Below are positions 10,117 through 20,500 of a stretch of 64,000 nt of DNA, in pieces. The notes beneath the pieces were generated by a model, which made no database searches, was not told where the DNA came from, and saw nothing but the letters and a program-made list of their open reading frames with translations. Both the position numbers and the translations under genes were made by a program. Every line of letters begins with the position of its first letter. Within the stretch, counting starts at the first letter, position 1. The DNA is taken from NCBI GenBank assembly GCA_019636385.1, contig JAHBXT010000008.1, forward strand, positions 25,168 through 89,167, in the 5' to 3' direction. The DNA is from Pirellulaceae bacterium (GTDB lineage Bacteria; Planctomycetota; Planctomycetia; Pirellulales; Pirellulaceae).

Positions 10117-11598
10117 ATGATCCTAACCAAACACAATCCTGCCGGCACTCAACTCAAGCGCCTACTTCTGGGGCTTTCCGTTCAGTTTACCGCTGGCTCG
10201 GTGGCGGCTTCCGCCTCAGCCCAGCAGTTGCCGGAGGTTGGGATAGCTCAGGGTACGCTAGCAGACGTTCCCGTTTATCCATTTCCGCCCCAAGCTGAGC
10301 CGGCAGTTGTCTCGCACAAGGATAGTGCGATCGCGAAGCCGCAAGCTGACCGATCACAGACCGTGGCACGCTGGTTGGGATTGAGTTCTAGCGCAACCAA
10401 GCAACCACTGTCACGGCCAGCACCGGTCGTAAGTTCGACCGCAATGCTCCAATTGCCGCTGCCCCAACACCTTAATGAGTTAACCGCTTACAGCTCGAAC
10501 CCTTCGCCGCATCAAGCCGTCGGTGGCTCCAGCCTCCCAGCGCCTGTGGTTCCGGTCGCAGCCACAGCCAACGTCGTCGATCCGCAGGACTTGCTGAATT
10601 CACTGGACGTCGCGGCAAACCCAGCAGCTGTGGAATCGGTGCCAACGCCTGGTGAGCCACTGCCAGAGTCCGACTCGTCGAGTCGAAGTCGCTGGCGCGA
10701 TCAAACTCGAACAGTGCCATCGAGCACCGTGCAATCTAACAAGTCGGACGATCCACCGATCATCACGTCCACACCACGTGCGCCAGAGTCACTCACCAAT
10801 GAATCGCGCAGCGGTCGCCCGACTATCGTCTCCCCAGATTCACGCCCACCGCAATTGGTGCGATCGGATCGACCTGTTTCGGTTGAATCATTCCCCGCCA
10901 ACCAATCGTCTCGCCGCCAAGCTGCGATTCAGAGTAAGCCTACACAGCCAAAAGACTTAGACAGCTCAGGAGTTACAGCCAGCGCGACAACAGCCACAAG
11001 TTCTCTCCAGCGAAAACCGCTGACATCGCTGTTGGTGCGACCGGCATCCGCCGATCAGCCCACCGATGGCCTGCAACGGCTTGAGCAAGCCGATCGCCGT
11101 GGACAATTTGCTGAAGCCGAAAGTACTCAGGTACATGGTACTTCGAGCCAACACGGAAGCCCAGTTGGGCTGGGACTGCATTGCTCAGTCAAACTCAAAT
11201 CGGAGCACACCATCGAAGGGCTGTCGGTCGAACACGAGGACTTGTGCCAAGCCGTGCAGACCGGCCCAAACAACTATACGCTTGTCGGACTGCGTGAGGG
11301 CTCGACGCGAGTCGCCGTGATTAGCCAAAACGCCGGTCAATCGCAGGTCCAGATTCGACAAGTAACCATCAGCCGTTCCGGTCTGAATGCTGTCGACTTG
11401 AATAAGCTGGTCAGCGACATACGGCACATAATTGGTGAGATGTATCCGCGCAGCCAAATCCGAATTGCTATTGAAGAACAACAGATTATTGTGTCCGGAG
11501 TTGCCGACAGCGACCAAGCTGCGCGACGCGTATTGGAGTTGGTTCGCAAGACAACTTTGATTCCAGTAGTAGATCGCCTAACCATCAGTTTGAACTGA
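10117..11598 (+). CDS. Exported protein with CpaC-like pilus-assembly N-domain and BON-like domain
   Basis: The protein has 493 residues from the ATG at 10117, which has AAGG seven bases upstream; an upstream in-frame ATG at 10078 lacks that support. A signal peptide ends near SASAQQ. Residues about 40-355 are a Pro/Ser/Thr/Gln-rich disordered linker. The C-terminal 140 residues match the pattern of the T2SS/T3SS pilus N-terminal domain (TIEGLSVEHEDLCQAVQ, YTLVGLREGSTRVAVI) followed by a BON-like segment (YPRSQIRIAIEEQQIIVSGVADSDQAARRVLELV). In CpaC/RcpA this pair precedes the secretin domain, but here no secretin follows, so the protein is a detached N-domain. An orphan secretin is encoded about 6 kb away. 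A periplasmic partner role for a secretion or pilus channel is inferred. Confidence 0.7.
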   Translation: MILTKHNPAGTQLKRLLLGLSVQFTAGSVAASASAQQLPEVGIAQGTLADVPVYPFPPQAEPAVVSHKDSAIAKPQADRSQTVARWLGLSSSATKQPLSRPAPVVSSTAMLQLPLPQHLNELTAYSSNPSPHQAVGGSSLPAPVVPVAATANVVDPQDLLNSLDVAANPAAVESVPTPGEPLPESDSSSRSRWRDQTRTVPSSTVQSNKSDDPPIITSTPRAPESLTNESRSGRPTIVSPDSRPPQLVRSDRPVSVESFPANQSSRRQAAIQSKPTQPKDLDSSGVTASATTATSSLQRKPLTSLLVRPASADQPTDGLQRLEQADRRGQFAEAESTQVHGTSSQHGSPVGLGLHCSVKLKSEHTIEGLSVEHEDLCQAVQTGPNNYTLVGLREGSTRVAVISQNAGQSQVQIRQVTISRSGLNAVDLNKLVSDIRHIIGEMYPRSQIRIAIEEQQIIVSGVADSDQAARRVLELVRKTTLIPVVDRLTISLN

Positions 11599-11690
11599 TT
11601 CCATTCGTCCGAACCCGTACGCCGCTGTCAACCAGGCTTCACTGAGGCCAGCGGTGCAATTACCAGCAAGGATGTCAAACGAGGACTGCC

Positions 11691-13019
11691 ATGCGTAGAA
11701 TCCTAAGATTTTTCAAAATCGCCCACACTGCCTTTCGGAGTACTGTGCAACCTTCGGGCGCAGTGATCGGAATCGGCCTATGCTGTGCCATGTCGATATG
11801 CGGTCAGGCATCCGCTCAATACGCCACGCCACCGGTGAGGACCGAAATGGCGGCGCAGCAGAACGCGATCGGCTACCCGATTAGTGCAGCCACGCTGGGA
11901 CTGGGGCCGAATCCCGTCTCGTCGCGAAGCGATATCCCCACTGTTGATGCGGGCTTTCAGGGATTTGGTGACAGCCAGCAAGTCAAGCCCACGCAATACC
12001 TCAGCGACATGGGTTACCAGGAGTATTGCCAAGCTGAGAGCAACCCCTGTGCGTACAGTTGCAATCGTTGCGACATCAACTGGTACCTGGGCTTCGATGC
12101 CCTCATGTTCCGCCGCGAAGGCGATCGTCGATTCTCACTCACGAGTGGTACATCTTTGAACGACCTGGAATTCGAATTTGGCGGTCGTGTCACGCTCGGC
12201 AAGATGTGCGACTGTGTAAACGCCTACGAATTCGTGTATGCTGGTCCATTTAAGTGGACGCGGTTCTCAGATGTGACTGGCAATGCCAACGTCGACAGTC
12301 GATTCGTTACGGGAGTATTCGGTGGAGTTACCTCTGGATTCTTCAATGATAACGGTGAACCATACTCGTATTTTAATGATGCAGATCGTCACTTGCAGAC
12401 CTGGAAAATGCGGTCGCAGAGTTTTGAACTCAACCGACGACGTTGGGCATGGGATGCGGTATCAACGTTAATCGGCATGCGCTACTTCAACTACGAGGAA
12501 GATTACTCGCTGGAAGCAGAGTTCAATAACAGCGCAGACTTCAGTTTCTATCGTGACCAAGTCCAGAACAACCTGATTGGCCCGCAGATTGGTGGAGACA
12601 TCTTCTTCCTTTACAGCATGAAGACCTCCGTTAGCCTGCGGGGCAAAGCAGGGGCATTCGCGAATATCGCTAGCCGAGAATCCAGACTAAATGCGAATTG
12701 GGGTCCGACGCCTGCTGATAATCCACTGATCGCCGGAGTTCCCGATCCGATTGCTGTTCCACTCAACAATGTGGTGTTCAGCAATGGCAAGGACCGCACC
12801 GATTTCGCAGGCCTCTTTGAACTGGGTGTGTTTGGACACTATCAATGCACACCGAGCGTCCGCTTTAGTGGGGGATACGAAGTCTGGTATGCGACTGGCC
12901 TAGCCACGGTGCCAGGACAGCGACAACCATTCTTAACATTGGGGACGGGTACAGCGCTCCGGATGCGCGAGGACCTGATTCTGCACGGCTTCAATGTCAA
13001 CGTGCTGATGTTCTTCTAG
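11691..13019 (+). CDS. Outer-membrane beta-barrel protein (BBP7-like)
   Basis: The protein has 442 residues. A long basic N-terminus and hydrophobic signal end near ASAQYATPP. The mature protein is rich in aromatic, Gly and Asn alternating strands (WYLGFDALMFRRE, FEFGGRVTLGKM, YEFVYAGPFKWTRFSD, IGMRYFNYEEDYSLEAEF) and ends in an aromatic terminal strand (FNVNVLMFF), typical of barrel assembly signals. This resembles the BBP7 outer-membrane family that is abundant in Planctomycetes. GAGGA lies five bases before the ATG. The gene sits 92 bases after the CpaC-like gene and is followed by a terminator. Confidence 0.7.
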   Translation: MRRILRFFKIAHTAFRSTVQPSGAVIGIGLCCAMSICGQASAQYATPPVRTEMAAQQNAIGYPISAATLGLGPNPVSSRSDIPTVDAGFQGFGDSQQVKPTQYLSDMGYQEYCQAESNPCAYSCNRCDINWYLGFDALMFRREGDRRFSLTSGTSLNDLEFEFGGRVTLGKMCDCVNAYEFVYAGPFKWTRFSDVTGNANVDSRFVTGVFGGVTSGFFNDNGEPYSYFNDADRHLQTWKMRSQSFELNRRRWAWDAVSTLIGMRYFNYEEDYSLEAEFNNSADFSFYRDQVQNNLIGPQIGGDIFFLYSMKTSVSLRGKAGAFANIASRESRLNANWGPTPADNPLIAGVPDPIAVPLNNVVFSNGKDRTDFAGLFELGVFGHYQCTPSVRFSGGYEVWYATGLATVPGQRQPFLTLGTGTALRMREDLILHGFNVNVLMFF

Positions 13020-13053
13020 AACATGACCGAACAAGTCTGTCAAAGCTACCACC

Positions 13054-13086
13054 ATCGGTCGTCAATTCAGTTGACGACCGATTTTC
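13054..13086 (+). terminator. Intrinsic terminator between convergent genes
   Basis: A 12-bp perfect stem (ATCGGTCGTCAA / TTGACGACCGAT) has a 5-base loop and is followed by TTTT. It lies between the barrel gene and the stop of the convergent minus-strand gene. It reads as a terminator mainly for the plus strand, since no T-run follows on the other strand. Confidence 0.8.
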
Positions 13087-15135
13087 TTATTCTCGCTGCA
13101 GGGTAAAGGTCGTGTAGTGCAGTCCGCTCTCTTCATCAACCAGGAAGCCGCCGCTGGGAGACATGTACTTGGAAATCACGGCGAACGGCGGCAATTGATT
13201 CTTTTCCAAGGCCTGGTTGAGTGCCCCGAACATCGGATTGGAACCTGCAAAACGTTGGCGTAGCTCACGCGCTCTAGGATTGTCCGACTGTGGCTGCCGA
13301 GCTTGCATGCGCTCGCGAGCAGCTTGATCGAACTGCTGAAACTTCTGGCGATTCTCGGGTTCGCGGACCATTTCATAGAATTGCTGCAGCGCCTGCTCGG
13401 GCCGGCTAAAAGTAATGGCGGCGGCCGGTTTGCCATGTAGCTGCGATTGAATGCGATCGTGCACTAGTTGGAATTCCAGGGATTGATTCAGCCGACTGGA
13501 TGAGTCGCCCAGAGCATCAGCGATTTGTTGCAACATGTAGCCACTGTCGCTAACCAACATGTAGTCATCCAAGATCGCAATGCAGGTTTCGCTGTCGCGC
13601 ATCGGCAAATCAGCTGATGGCTGCTGAGACTCTTGGTCGAACTTGGCGACCTGCGCCTCAATCGATCCGAACCGGACTGTGCTGACTTGCCCACGCTGGG
13701 CCGCTTGCTCCATCAGCTTCGGCAGCACATCTTTTTGGAACTTCTTGATATTCTTGTACTTGAAGGCCCACACATTGGAACGCGAATTGGTTGTTACGGG
13801 TCGCGTATAACCCTCCAGAATCGTGACGCGACCCTCCAAGCTGTCGATGATATCGCGGCGAATATCGATGCCGATCTGCTCGTTGGCCGGTCCCAAAGCG
13901 TCTCGCTGCCATGCACCCTCGCCGCGCAACTGATTATACAATCGCTCAAGGCCAGAGAATGAATCTGCAAAATCCCAATTCAATGTTGAGTAGCCTGAAA
14001 CTGTATCGGGCACCCAATCTTCGGGAATCGTCTGGCCCGCCTTGGGCTTCAAGAGCCCCAGCAGCGCTTTGCGAGGATTCTTCAGTTGTACGTGAATATG
14101 TCCGATCGAATCAAAATCAGCCGGAGCCACGATCAGGCTGCCACCGATTGCCTCCAGTCCATCCAATCCCAACAGCGGCAACATGGCCACCAGCATCATC
14201 GCCTGCGGCTCGTCCGAAGCTGACGACATTTCGCGCAACATTGCCAGTGGATCCAGATAGAACGACACCTGCGGCCGCTCGCCTTCGGTTCCTACACAGC
14301 GTGTCATTAACGCTGTAAAACGTGGGTTTTCTGCCAGTGTCTTGCGCTCGCCAGCATCCCCAAGCCATACCTTGGCCAAGTCTTCAATGTAACTGATGCG
14401 CGTACAAGCGATCAGGACGCCATCGTCGATGAAGTAGGCGAATTGTTGGTCGGCCTGGGTGCGGTTTTGGTAGCTGTGTAATGTCAAACTACCGACCCGC
14501 TTTTGCAAATGATCGGACTCGGCAGCCGCTTGAGACTCAAAGCGACTGAGCATGACTTGTATGCCAGCAATTTCGTCTCCTGCGTCCATCAACAGCGCCA
14601 TCGGTGGCGACGGCATCTGCCGTTGCGGCTCTTCGCCATCTTCGCTGTCCTCATTCCGCGCCGGTCGTCCACGTGGCTCAGACTTGGGGCGCGGTAGGAT
14701 GGCGATCGCCAACTCACCACTGGGTATCGACAGGAATTCATCCAGATTCAACCCCATGCCTCCCATGGCCTCTTCTGTGGATCGAATCATCGATCCGTAA
14801 AACTCGCCAACGATCGGCTTAAGTTGTTCATCTGCCGACAACTTGCCGTAGGTACTTTGCGCATAGTCGGCGCGAAGCTTTCTAACGTCGTCGATTCTCA
14901 GATAGGCTACTGTCTTGTCCGGAAAAAGCTTAGGAGCGGACAGACGACCTTCAGGCTCCTTGGCAGACAAGCAGGCAGCACCCGAAGTCGATACGACCAG
15001 CAAGCTACCGACCAAGAGTGCCAACCGAATCCTAGCCGCACGACGCCAGCTGCCGATCATTTCACTCCGGTGTATGGTTGGGGATAAACGCTGCCAAACA
15101 CCCAGGAGTTGAAGCTGAAACAACGGTTTGGCCAT
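13087..15135 (-). CDS. Large secreted planctomycete protein (DUF3352-like), unknown function
   Basis: The protein has 682 residues. An extended N-terminus carries a hydrophobic export segment (LALLVGSLLVVSTSGAACLS, about 37-56). The mature start, LFPDKTVAYLRIDDVRKLRADYAQSTYGKL, is the pattern seen in DUF3352-type proteins, with a long alpha/beta body and a charged segment with Arg/Glu/Pro (RPARNEDSEDGEEPQRQ). The start at 15135 is backed by AAGGAG eight bases upstream; an internal ATG at 15060 also has a GGAGTG and would give a more normal signal peptide. No active-site motif is identified. Confidence 0.6.
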   Translation of the reverse strand: MAKPLFQLQLLGVWQRLSPTIHRSEMIGSWRRAARIRLALLVGSLLVVSTSGAACLSAKEPEGRLSAPKLFPDKTVAYLRIDDVRKLRADYAQSTYGKLSADEQLKPIVGEFYGSMIRSTEEAMGGMGLNLDEFLSIPSGELAIAILPRPKSEPRGRPARNEDSEDGEEPQRQMPSPPMALLMDAGDEIAGIQVMLSRFESQAAAESDHLQKRVGSLTLHSYQNRTQADQQFAYFIDDGVLIACTRISYIEDLAKVWLGDAGERKTLAENPRFTALMTRCVGTEGERPQVSFYLDPLAMLREMSSASDEPQAMMLVAMLPLLGLDGLEAIGGSLIVAPADFDSIGHIHVQLKNPRKALLGLLKPKAGQTIPEDWVPDTVSGYSTLNWDFADSFSGLERLYNQLRGEGAWQRDALGPANEQIGIDIRRDIIDSLEGRVTILEGYTRPVTTNSRSNVWAFKYKNIKKFQKDVLPKLMEQAAQRGQVSTVRFGSIEAQVAKFDQESQQPSADLPMRDSETCIAILDDYMLVSDSGYMLQQIADALGDSSSRLNQSLEFQLVHDRIQSQLHGKPAAAITFSRPEQALQQFYEMVREPENRQKFQQFDQAARERMQARQPQSDNPRARELRQRFAGSNPMFGALNQALEKNQLPPFAVISKYMSPSGGFLVDEESGLHYTTFTLQRE

Positions 15136-15474
15136 ATCAAATGCTCCTTACGAGCGTCAAATTGCAGGGTCTGACGGGGGAATGATGTTAGTTACGGTTG
15201 GAACGCGACTCATTATACTGAAACCCCGCTTGTCGGATCAAAGGACCGGTTTACTTGATCCGGATAATCATGATTCTTCAGCAAAGCCTGCATAGAATGC
15301 TTGCCTTGGTCGAAACAGTCCTTTAGCATTAGACATGCGTCGATCGAAATTCCCACGTTTAGCACTGCGGGGAATGCCCTGGGTCAATAGATCATCCCCG
15401 TTCTCCCATGGGTGAAGCCTCGGGATGCGGTCCATACCGCTTGATGTCAACCGGCTCTAGGAGAGTCCACGATT
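15136..15474. other. Divergent intergenic region
   Basis: This 339-base spacer separates two divergent genes for exported proteins and presumably holds their promoters. No RNA gene or repeat was recognised. Confidence 0.4.
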
Positions 15475-16281
15475 ATGAGAACCCGAAACGCCTCACATAT
15501 GCTACTGGCCGCCGCCATTACAATACTGGCTTCAAACATTTCAATGGCGCAGGTTGCGCAGTTTGGATCTAGATCGACGGCAAATTCAACGGGTGGGCGG
15601 TCTGGTATGGGCAACTCGAATTTGGGCGCTTCCAGCTCAGCGGGCAGATCGAACACCGGCTCCAATTCCCGTTCAAGCGGCTTGGGCGGCCTTGGGAGTG
15701 GCAGTTCTTCAGGAGCGAGTTTTGGTAGCGGCTTCTCCTTTGACCCGACCTTTGGGGCGACCCCATTTGGCGGAAGTAACACTGGCAACATGTCAGGGAT
15801 GAACAGAATGGGCATCGGTATGGGTATGGGCATGGGTATGGGCATGGGGGGATTCGGTATGGGTGGCTTCGGCATGAACCGCTCTGGGATGGGAGGCATG
15901 GGCGGAAACCAGCAGCAACGGCCTAAGCTACGACCCACTGTATCTGTGGATTTTGAAGTCGATCGCCCCACGAATCAGCAACGCCTGAACCAAGTTCAAG
16001 TGAATCTCAGCAAGCTGCCTCAGCCTGGCCGCTTCACAGGCGTCAACGTACAGATGGTTGGTAGTAAGGCCGTCGTAACCGGCAGCCTACCCAACTCGAA
16101 AGACGCAGATGTACTTAAGCAGTTGCTGCTGCTGGAACCCGGCATATACGAGGTCGACGTCAGGTCGCTCGCGGATAGCCAGTCATCCGGCAGCGATCGA
16201 CGTGCTGCCGGTAGTGGCCAGTACGACACGGAGTCCCGGTCCACTGTCGAAGTCGTTCCGCTGCCTCGGCCGGCGCGGTAA
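15475..16281 (+). CDS. Secreted Gly/Met/Ser-rich BON-domain protein
   Basis: The protein has 268 residues. A signal peptide (to about residue 25, ISMAQ) is followed by a Ser/Gly-rich region and a striking Met-Gly tract (about 107-143; repeats of MG, GFGM and MGGMGG). A BON domain follows (about 160-230: VSVDFEVDRPTNQQRLNQVQ, VNVQMVGSKAVVTGSLPNSKDADVLKQLLLLEPGIYEV). BON domains are usually periplasmic and associate with membranes or ligands. An AGGAGAG lies upstream of the ATG. Met-rich tracts can bind copper in other proteins, but here that is only a possibility. Confidence 0.72.
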   Translation: MRTRNASHMLLAAAITILASNISMAQVAQFGSRSTANSTGGRSGMGNSNLGASSSAGRSNTGSNSRSSGLGGLGSGSSSGASFGSGFSFDPTFGATPFGGSNTGNMSGMNRMGIGMGMGMGMGMGGFGMGGFGMNRSGMGGMGGNQQQRPKLRPTVSVDFEVDRPTNQQRLNQVQVNLSKLPQPGRFTGVNVQMVGSKAVVTGSLPNSKDADVLKQLLLLEPGIYEVDVRSLADSQSSGSDRRAAGSGQYDTESRSTVEVVPLPRPAR

Positions 16282-16409
16282 CCACTCTTGTTTTAGACTG
16301 GGGACTGATCCAAGATTCCAGTCTGGCCTGTGCAGCCACGGGCCTTAGAGACTGAATGACCAAGGAAGAGCCACGTTATGGCGAGCCTTACTTGGGAATA
16401 AATCGCACT

Positions 16410-17336
16410 CTAGCGATGGATGGCTGTGGCTGGTGGAGGCGGTAGTGTTTGCATCTCAAACGACGGCAAGACACTTGGCAGATTGGCTGCTTGCAGCCTG
16501 TGACCTGCTCCAACAGACACACCGGATGCCCTGTCATCTGTAGATGAATCCGCAGACGGCGATTCACTGGGCATTGGGTAGGACGACGAATGATTCATTG
16601 GCGCACCTTGTCCGCCACCAACGCGAACGCCTTCGCTGTGGCGACCCAGTTGTGATTCACGCGGTATCTCGATGGTTGTGATTCGGGTCGAGGTCGCCGC
16701 CGAAGTACTTGCCGGAGTGGCGATATCGTATGTCGGCAGGCTTTGGCGTTGGTAGGAAACCGGGCGCACCGCAGAAGCATCGCTCTTGTCACCCTCGATC
16801 GGCGATGCTCCCGGCAAGAATAGTCGGGTGGGAGATCCTTGTACTACCGTTCCCTGCTTGGACTTGAAAGTAGCGATGAGCGTAACTTCTTGTCGATAAC
16901 CGCCCTCTGAACTCCATGGCACCCAAACGCTATACGAGGCTCCCAGATCGGAAGGACTGTACTGGCTGGCCAGCTGCTCGCCAGAGAAGGTGAATTTTTG
17001 TTCAGCTTCAACCTTGTCTTGCTTGCGACTGCTGGGAGTCGTCACGTATCCGTGTACGACCAAGTCCCCGTCAACAGGGATGGCTTGCGAACGCTCGTTG
17101 TAAAAATAGATCCGCCCGCCGAAGCCGCTCTGCTCGGCCTCTCCAGGAGGTGCTATCACGTCGGACTTCCAGATAGTGGCGACCGAAGCCGGCTCTTGGA
17201 AGTCCTCTTTAAACCACGTTTTGGGATTCCAGGTCTTGTTGCTGGATGTCGCCCCATTCCACGAACTGCATCCGGTCCCCGTAATGCATAGCGTGCAACA
17301 CAATAGTTGTGTAACTCGTTTGCCAAAACGTTTCAT
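16410..17336 (-). CDS. Planctomycete lipoprotein, unknown function
   Basis: The protein has 308 residues. A clear lipoprotein signal (LLCCTLCITGTGC, lipobox ITGTGC) is followed by the conserved-looking block WNPKTWFKEDFQEPASVATIWKSDVI. An Ig-like beta region (DGDLVVHGYVT, ASYSVWVPWSSEGGYRQEVTLIATF) and a Ser/Pro-rich tail come after it. AAGGA lies ahead of the ATG. It lies directly upstream (on the minus strand, downstream in position) of the secretin gene with the same orientation, so a joint envelope role is possible but not shown. Confidence 0.6.
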   Translation of the reverse strand: MKRFGKRVTQLLCCTLCITGTGCSSWNGATSSNKTWNPKTWFKEDFQEPASVATIWKSDVIAPPGEAEQSGFGGRIYFYNERSQAIPVDGDLVVHGYVTTPSSRKQDKVEAEQKFTFSGEQLASQYSPSDLGASYSVWVPWSSEGGYRQEVTLIATFKSKQGTVVQGSPTRLFLPGASPIEGDKSDASAVRPVSYQRQSLPTYDIATPASTSAATSTRITTIEIPRESQLGRHSEGVRVGGGQGAPMNHSSSYPMPSESPSADSSTDDRASGVSVGAGHRLQAANLPSVLPSFEMQTLPPPPATAIHR

Positions 17337-17544
17337 GCTTGTTCCATCCTTGTATCAGCGCAAGTTCCAAACTGATCAAATATCAATCCATTTCAATTTT
17401 TATTCTCACAAGTGGTGGGCCGGCCTGAGGCCCGACCTGCTTGCGCTCAATGTTCACTTCGATTCCAACCGTTATCTGTAGGCCAGGCTGTACCGATGAT
17501 TTGGCTTCGCTTGTCCCAGCTTGCACATCGCGAGAACGATTACG

Positions 17545-20500
17545 TCAGTTGTTTCCGGTCCGACCGGCTGTTGGTAAAGTCTGTACCGGCAGGGAGTAGA
17601 CGGCTTGCTTCAATTCTGGTTGCGCACGTCGCGATGATTCGGCATCGGGCTGCTGCTGGAGAGGTGCAGGAGCGGACTGTCCGGGATCGAAGTATTGCTC
17701 ATCTTGCATCATCGGCAGCGGATAGTAATCTCCGCGCTGATGCAGAGTGCGATCTGGCAAACTGCGTTGTGGGGTATCGGGGTACAACATCTGAGAACGC
17801 GCCGGCCCCCACAGACCGTTGCCTCCTGACAGGCCCACGTCGCCATGCAGGTTGACCACGTCAGCCAGACACCAGCTCATTCGAGCGCTTTCCACTTGCT
17901 TGAGCATTTCGTAGTCCTCGTCGGTTTGTATGATGCGCGGGGTTAGGACCACCAACAGCTCTTTTCTGCTTTCTGTTTCGGTATCAAAGCGAAACGCGGC
18001 TCCAACCCATGGTAGGCTGCCCAGGAATGGTATTTGTCGACGGGTTGAGGCTCGTGTCTTGGAAATCAAGCCAGCAAACACAACGGTCTGCCCAGAATAG
18101 GCGCTGACCACAGTTTCGGCCCGAGTTTGATTGATGATTGGCGATCGAATGACTTCGCCTCCCAAGCCGAAACCGATGGGAATACCTGCATTAGGATCAC
18201 CCACACTCGAGTTCTCGACACCAACGTTCATGAGGATAAGTCCGTCAGGACTGACTCGGGGGCGAACCGCCAGAATTAATCCTACGGAGACGTCCGAAGT
18301 CTGAATCTGTTGCGGCACCCCAACGCCAGCCTGACTAATGCCGGTCACACGCGGCACCAAGCCACCAACGGTTGCTGTAGCCTCTTGCATATCAAGTGTC
18401 GTCAACTGAGGGCGATTGAGTACCTGTAAACGTCCAGCCGTTTGCAGTGCACGGACCAACACTCCCACCGACTCACTTGAAGCCGACAGTACCAGGCCAC
18501 CGACACCGTCCGAATTGGCTCGTCCCGTGCCGAACGTGCTCATGGCCTGGCCGGCCATATTTTTTGCGCCAACTGGCGGCAAAGGCGCCGTGGGGGCTCG
18601 CAAGTTAAAAATAGGCGAACCTAACGTGCCAGCCGTCGTGGTGCCTCTGCTATACAACAAACTATCCTGCAGCCCCCATTCGGCACCAAGGTCGAACGAG
18701 TCGTTCAGTTCAATCTCGGCCATCAAGACCTGAATGGCTACCATTGGAGGCCGGCGATCCATGCGTTCAATCAGCCGCATAGCAGTTTCAAATAATTCCC
18801 GATTGGCGCTAAGCAACAGGCTGTTGGTAGCTACTTCTGGTACAACAAGCACTTGGCGATTGAGAGCTTCCTGAGCGCTAATCACCCCCGACGACACCAG
18901 TTGGCTTTGAGTGGAAAAATAGTTTTGGAAGTAGCTGGTTAAGGCTTGAGCAACCGTTTCCGCATCCGCGTTGCGTAACCAGACAACTTCAAAGCGCCGT
19001 GAGTCAGAGACATCTTCGTCCAGGCGTAGGATCATGGCTTCCAGCACCCGCAGATCACCTTCCCCACCACTGACAATGACGCTGTTGGTGCGTGCCTCTG
19101 GCGTAATCTTGAGCTGCACAAGCGAGCTTTCTCCACCCGCAGTCAGTCCGCTACGGGCGAGGTTGTTCACAAAACTGTTTTGCAGACTGAATTGCGCTCC
19201 TTGGCCTGCAGTGGGAGCCAAGCCGTACAGATTTTGTAGAGTCAGTGCGACTGTTGTGGCATCGCTGTTGCGAAGTTGATAGATTTTGACTTTGGCTTCG
19301 GCACTGGGCAGCGCATCCAGTTCTTCGATCAGTTTGGACAACAGCGGCATGCTAGGCGCTGGAGCCTTGACCACGATTGCGTTGACGCTTGGATCGGCTG
19401 TAATCACGACGCCTGCCAGGACGCCCGACTCGACTTTGGCACCATCAACTGTCATGATGCTCAATCGCCCGCTAGGAGTCGAGGCTGCCGATGAACCGCT
19501 GCTGGCAGCGCTGGCCCCCCCCGTCAGTGCAGCGCCTAGCCCCCCTCCGCCGCCGCCGGTGGGGCTAGTGAGCACCTGACCGGTCACGATTTGCTGGATG
19601 ACACGCTGCAAATCTTCGGCCATGGCGTGACGCAATCGGAAGACTTGTACGCGATTCTCTGTGTCGCTACCTTCGACGTCTAGTTCCAGAATCAGTTTTT
19701 CAACTTCAGTCAATTCTCGCGGAGATGCTTGGACAATCAAGGCATTGGTGCGATAGTCGCTGGTCACGCGCACTCGTGTACCCAGCGATTTGCGGTTTTC
19801 CTGATCGCTGCCTGGACGCTGCACGAAAAAGTCACGCACGCGGCCCTCCAAGTCAACGGCCGAAGCGTGTTTCAGTCGGATGACGCGCATTTGATCCTGT
19901 GGCTCCAAGGGCTGATCCAGCTTGGCGACCAACAATTTGACCGAATCCACGATCTCCTGGCGGCCAATAATTAACAGCGCGTTGGGCTGAACCAAGGCGG
20001 TGATGCTGACGGTTCCCTGACGAGGTTGATATATGTTCTCATACAATCGCGTGACCTCGTCGGCGATGGCTTCCGAATTGGCATGTTGCAGTTGCAGCAC
20101 CTCAATCATCGGTTCAGTAATCTTGGCTTGAGCCTTGATTTGATCGATAACCGCTAATGCTCGCTCAACGTCCCGCTTAGCACCCTTAACAATGATCAGA
20201 CCGATATCTGAGACGACTTCGATTTGCACGTCGCCCAACAGCCCGCCAGCGGCAGACAGACTATCGACGCTGCCCAGAGCCGTGACCGCTTCTTGGCGAT
20301 CCCCCTGCTGCGACGAATTGCCTTCTGATTCTTCGTCCTGTTCACTCGGTAATTGTGCACTGACCAGCCGAATCATGCGTTGCACGCTCCGCGGTTGCGC
20401 AGGGGCCAGTGGAACAACGTGCGTCGTAGCTCGACGGTCGGCTTGCCCTTGATCCAAACTATGAATCACGCGAATCCATGACGATACGTTGGGACGTGGT

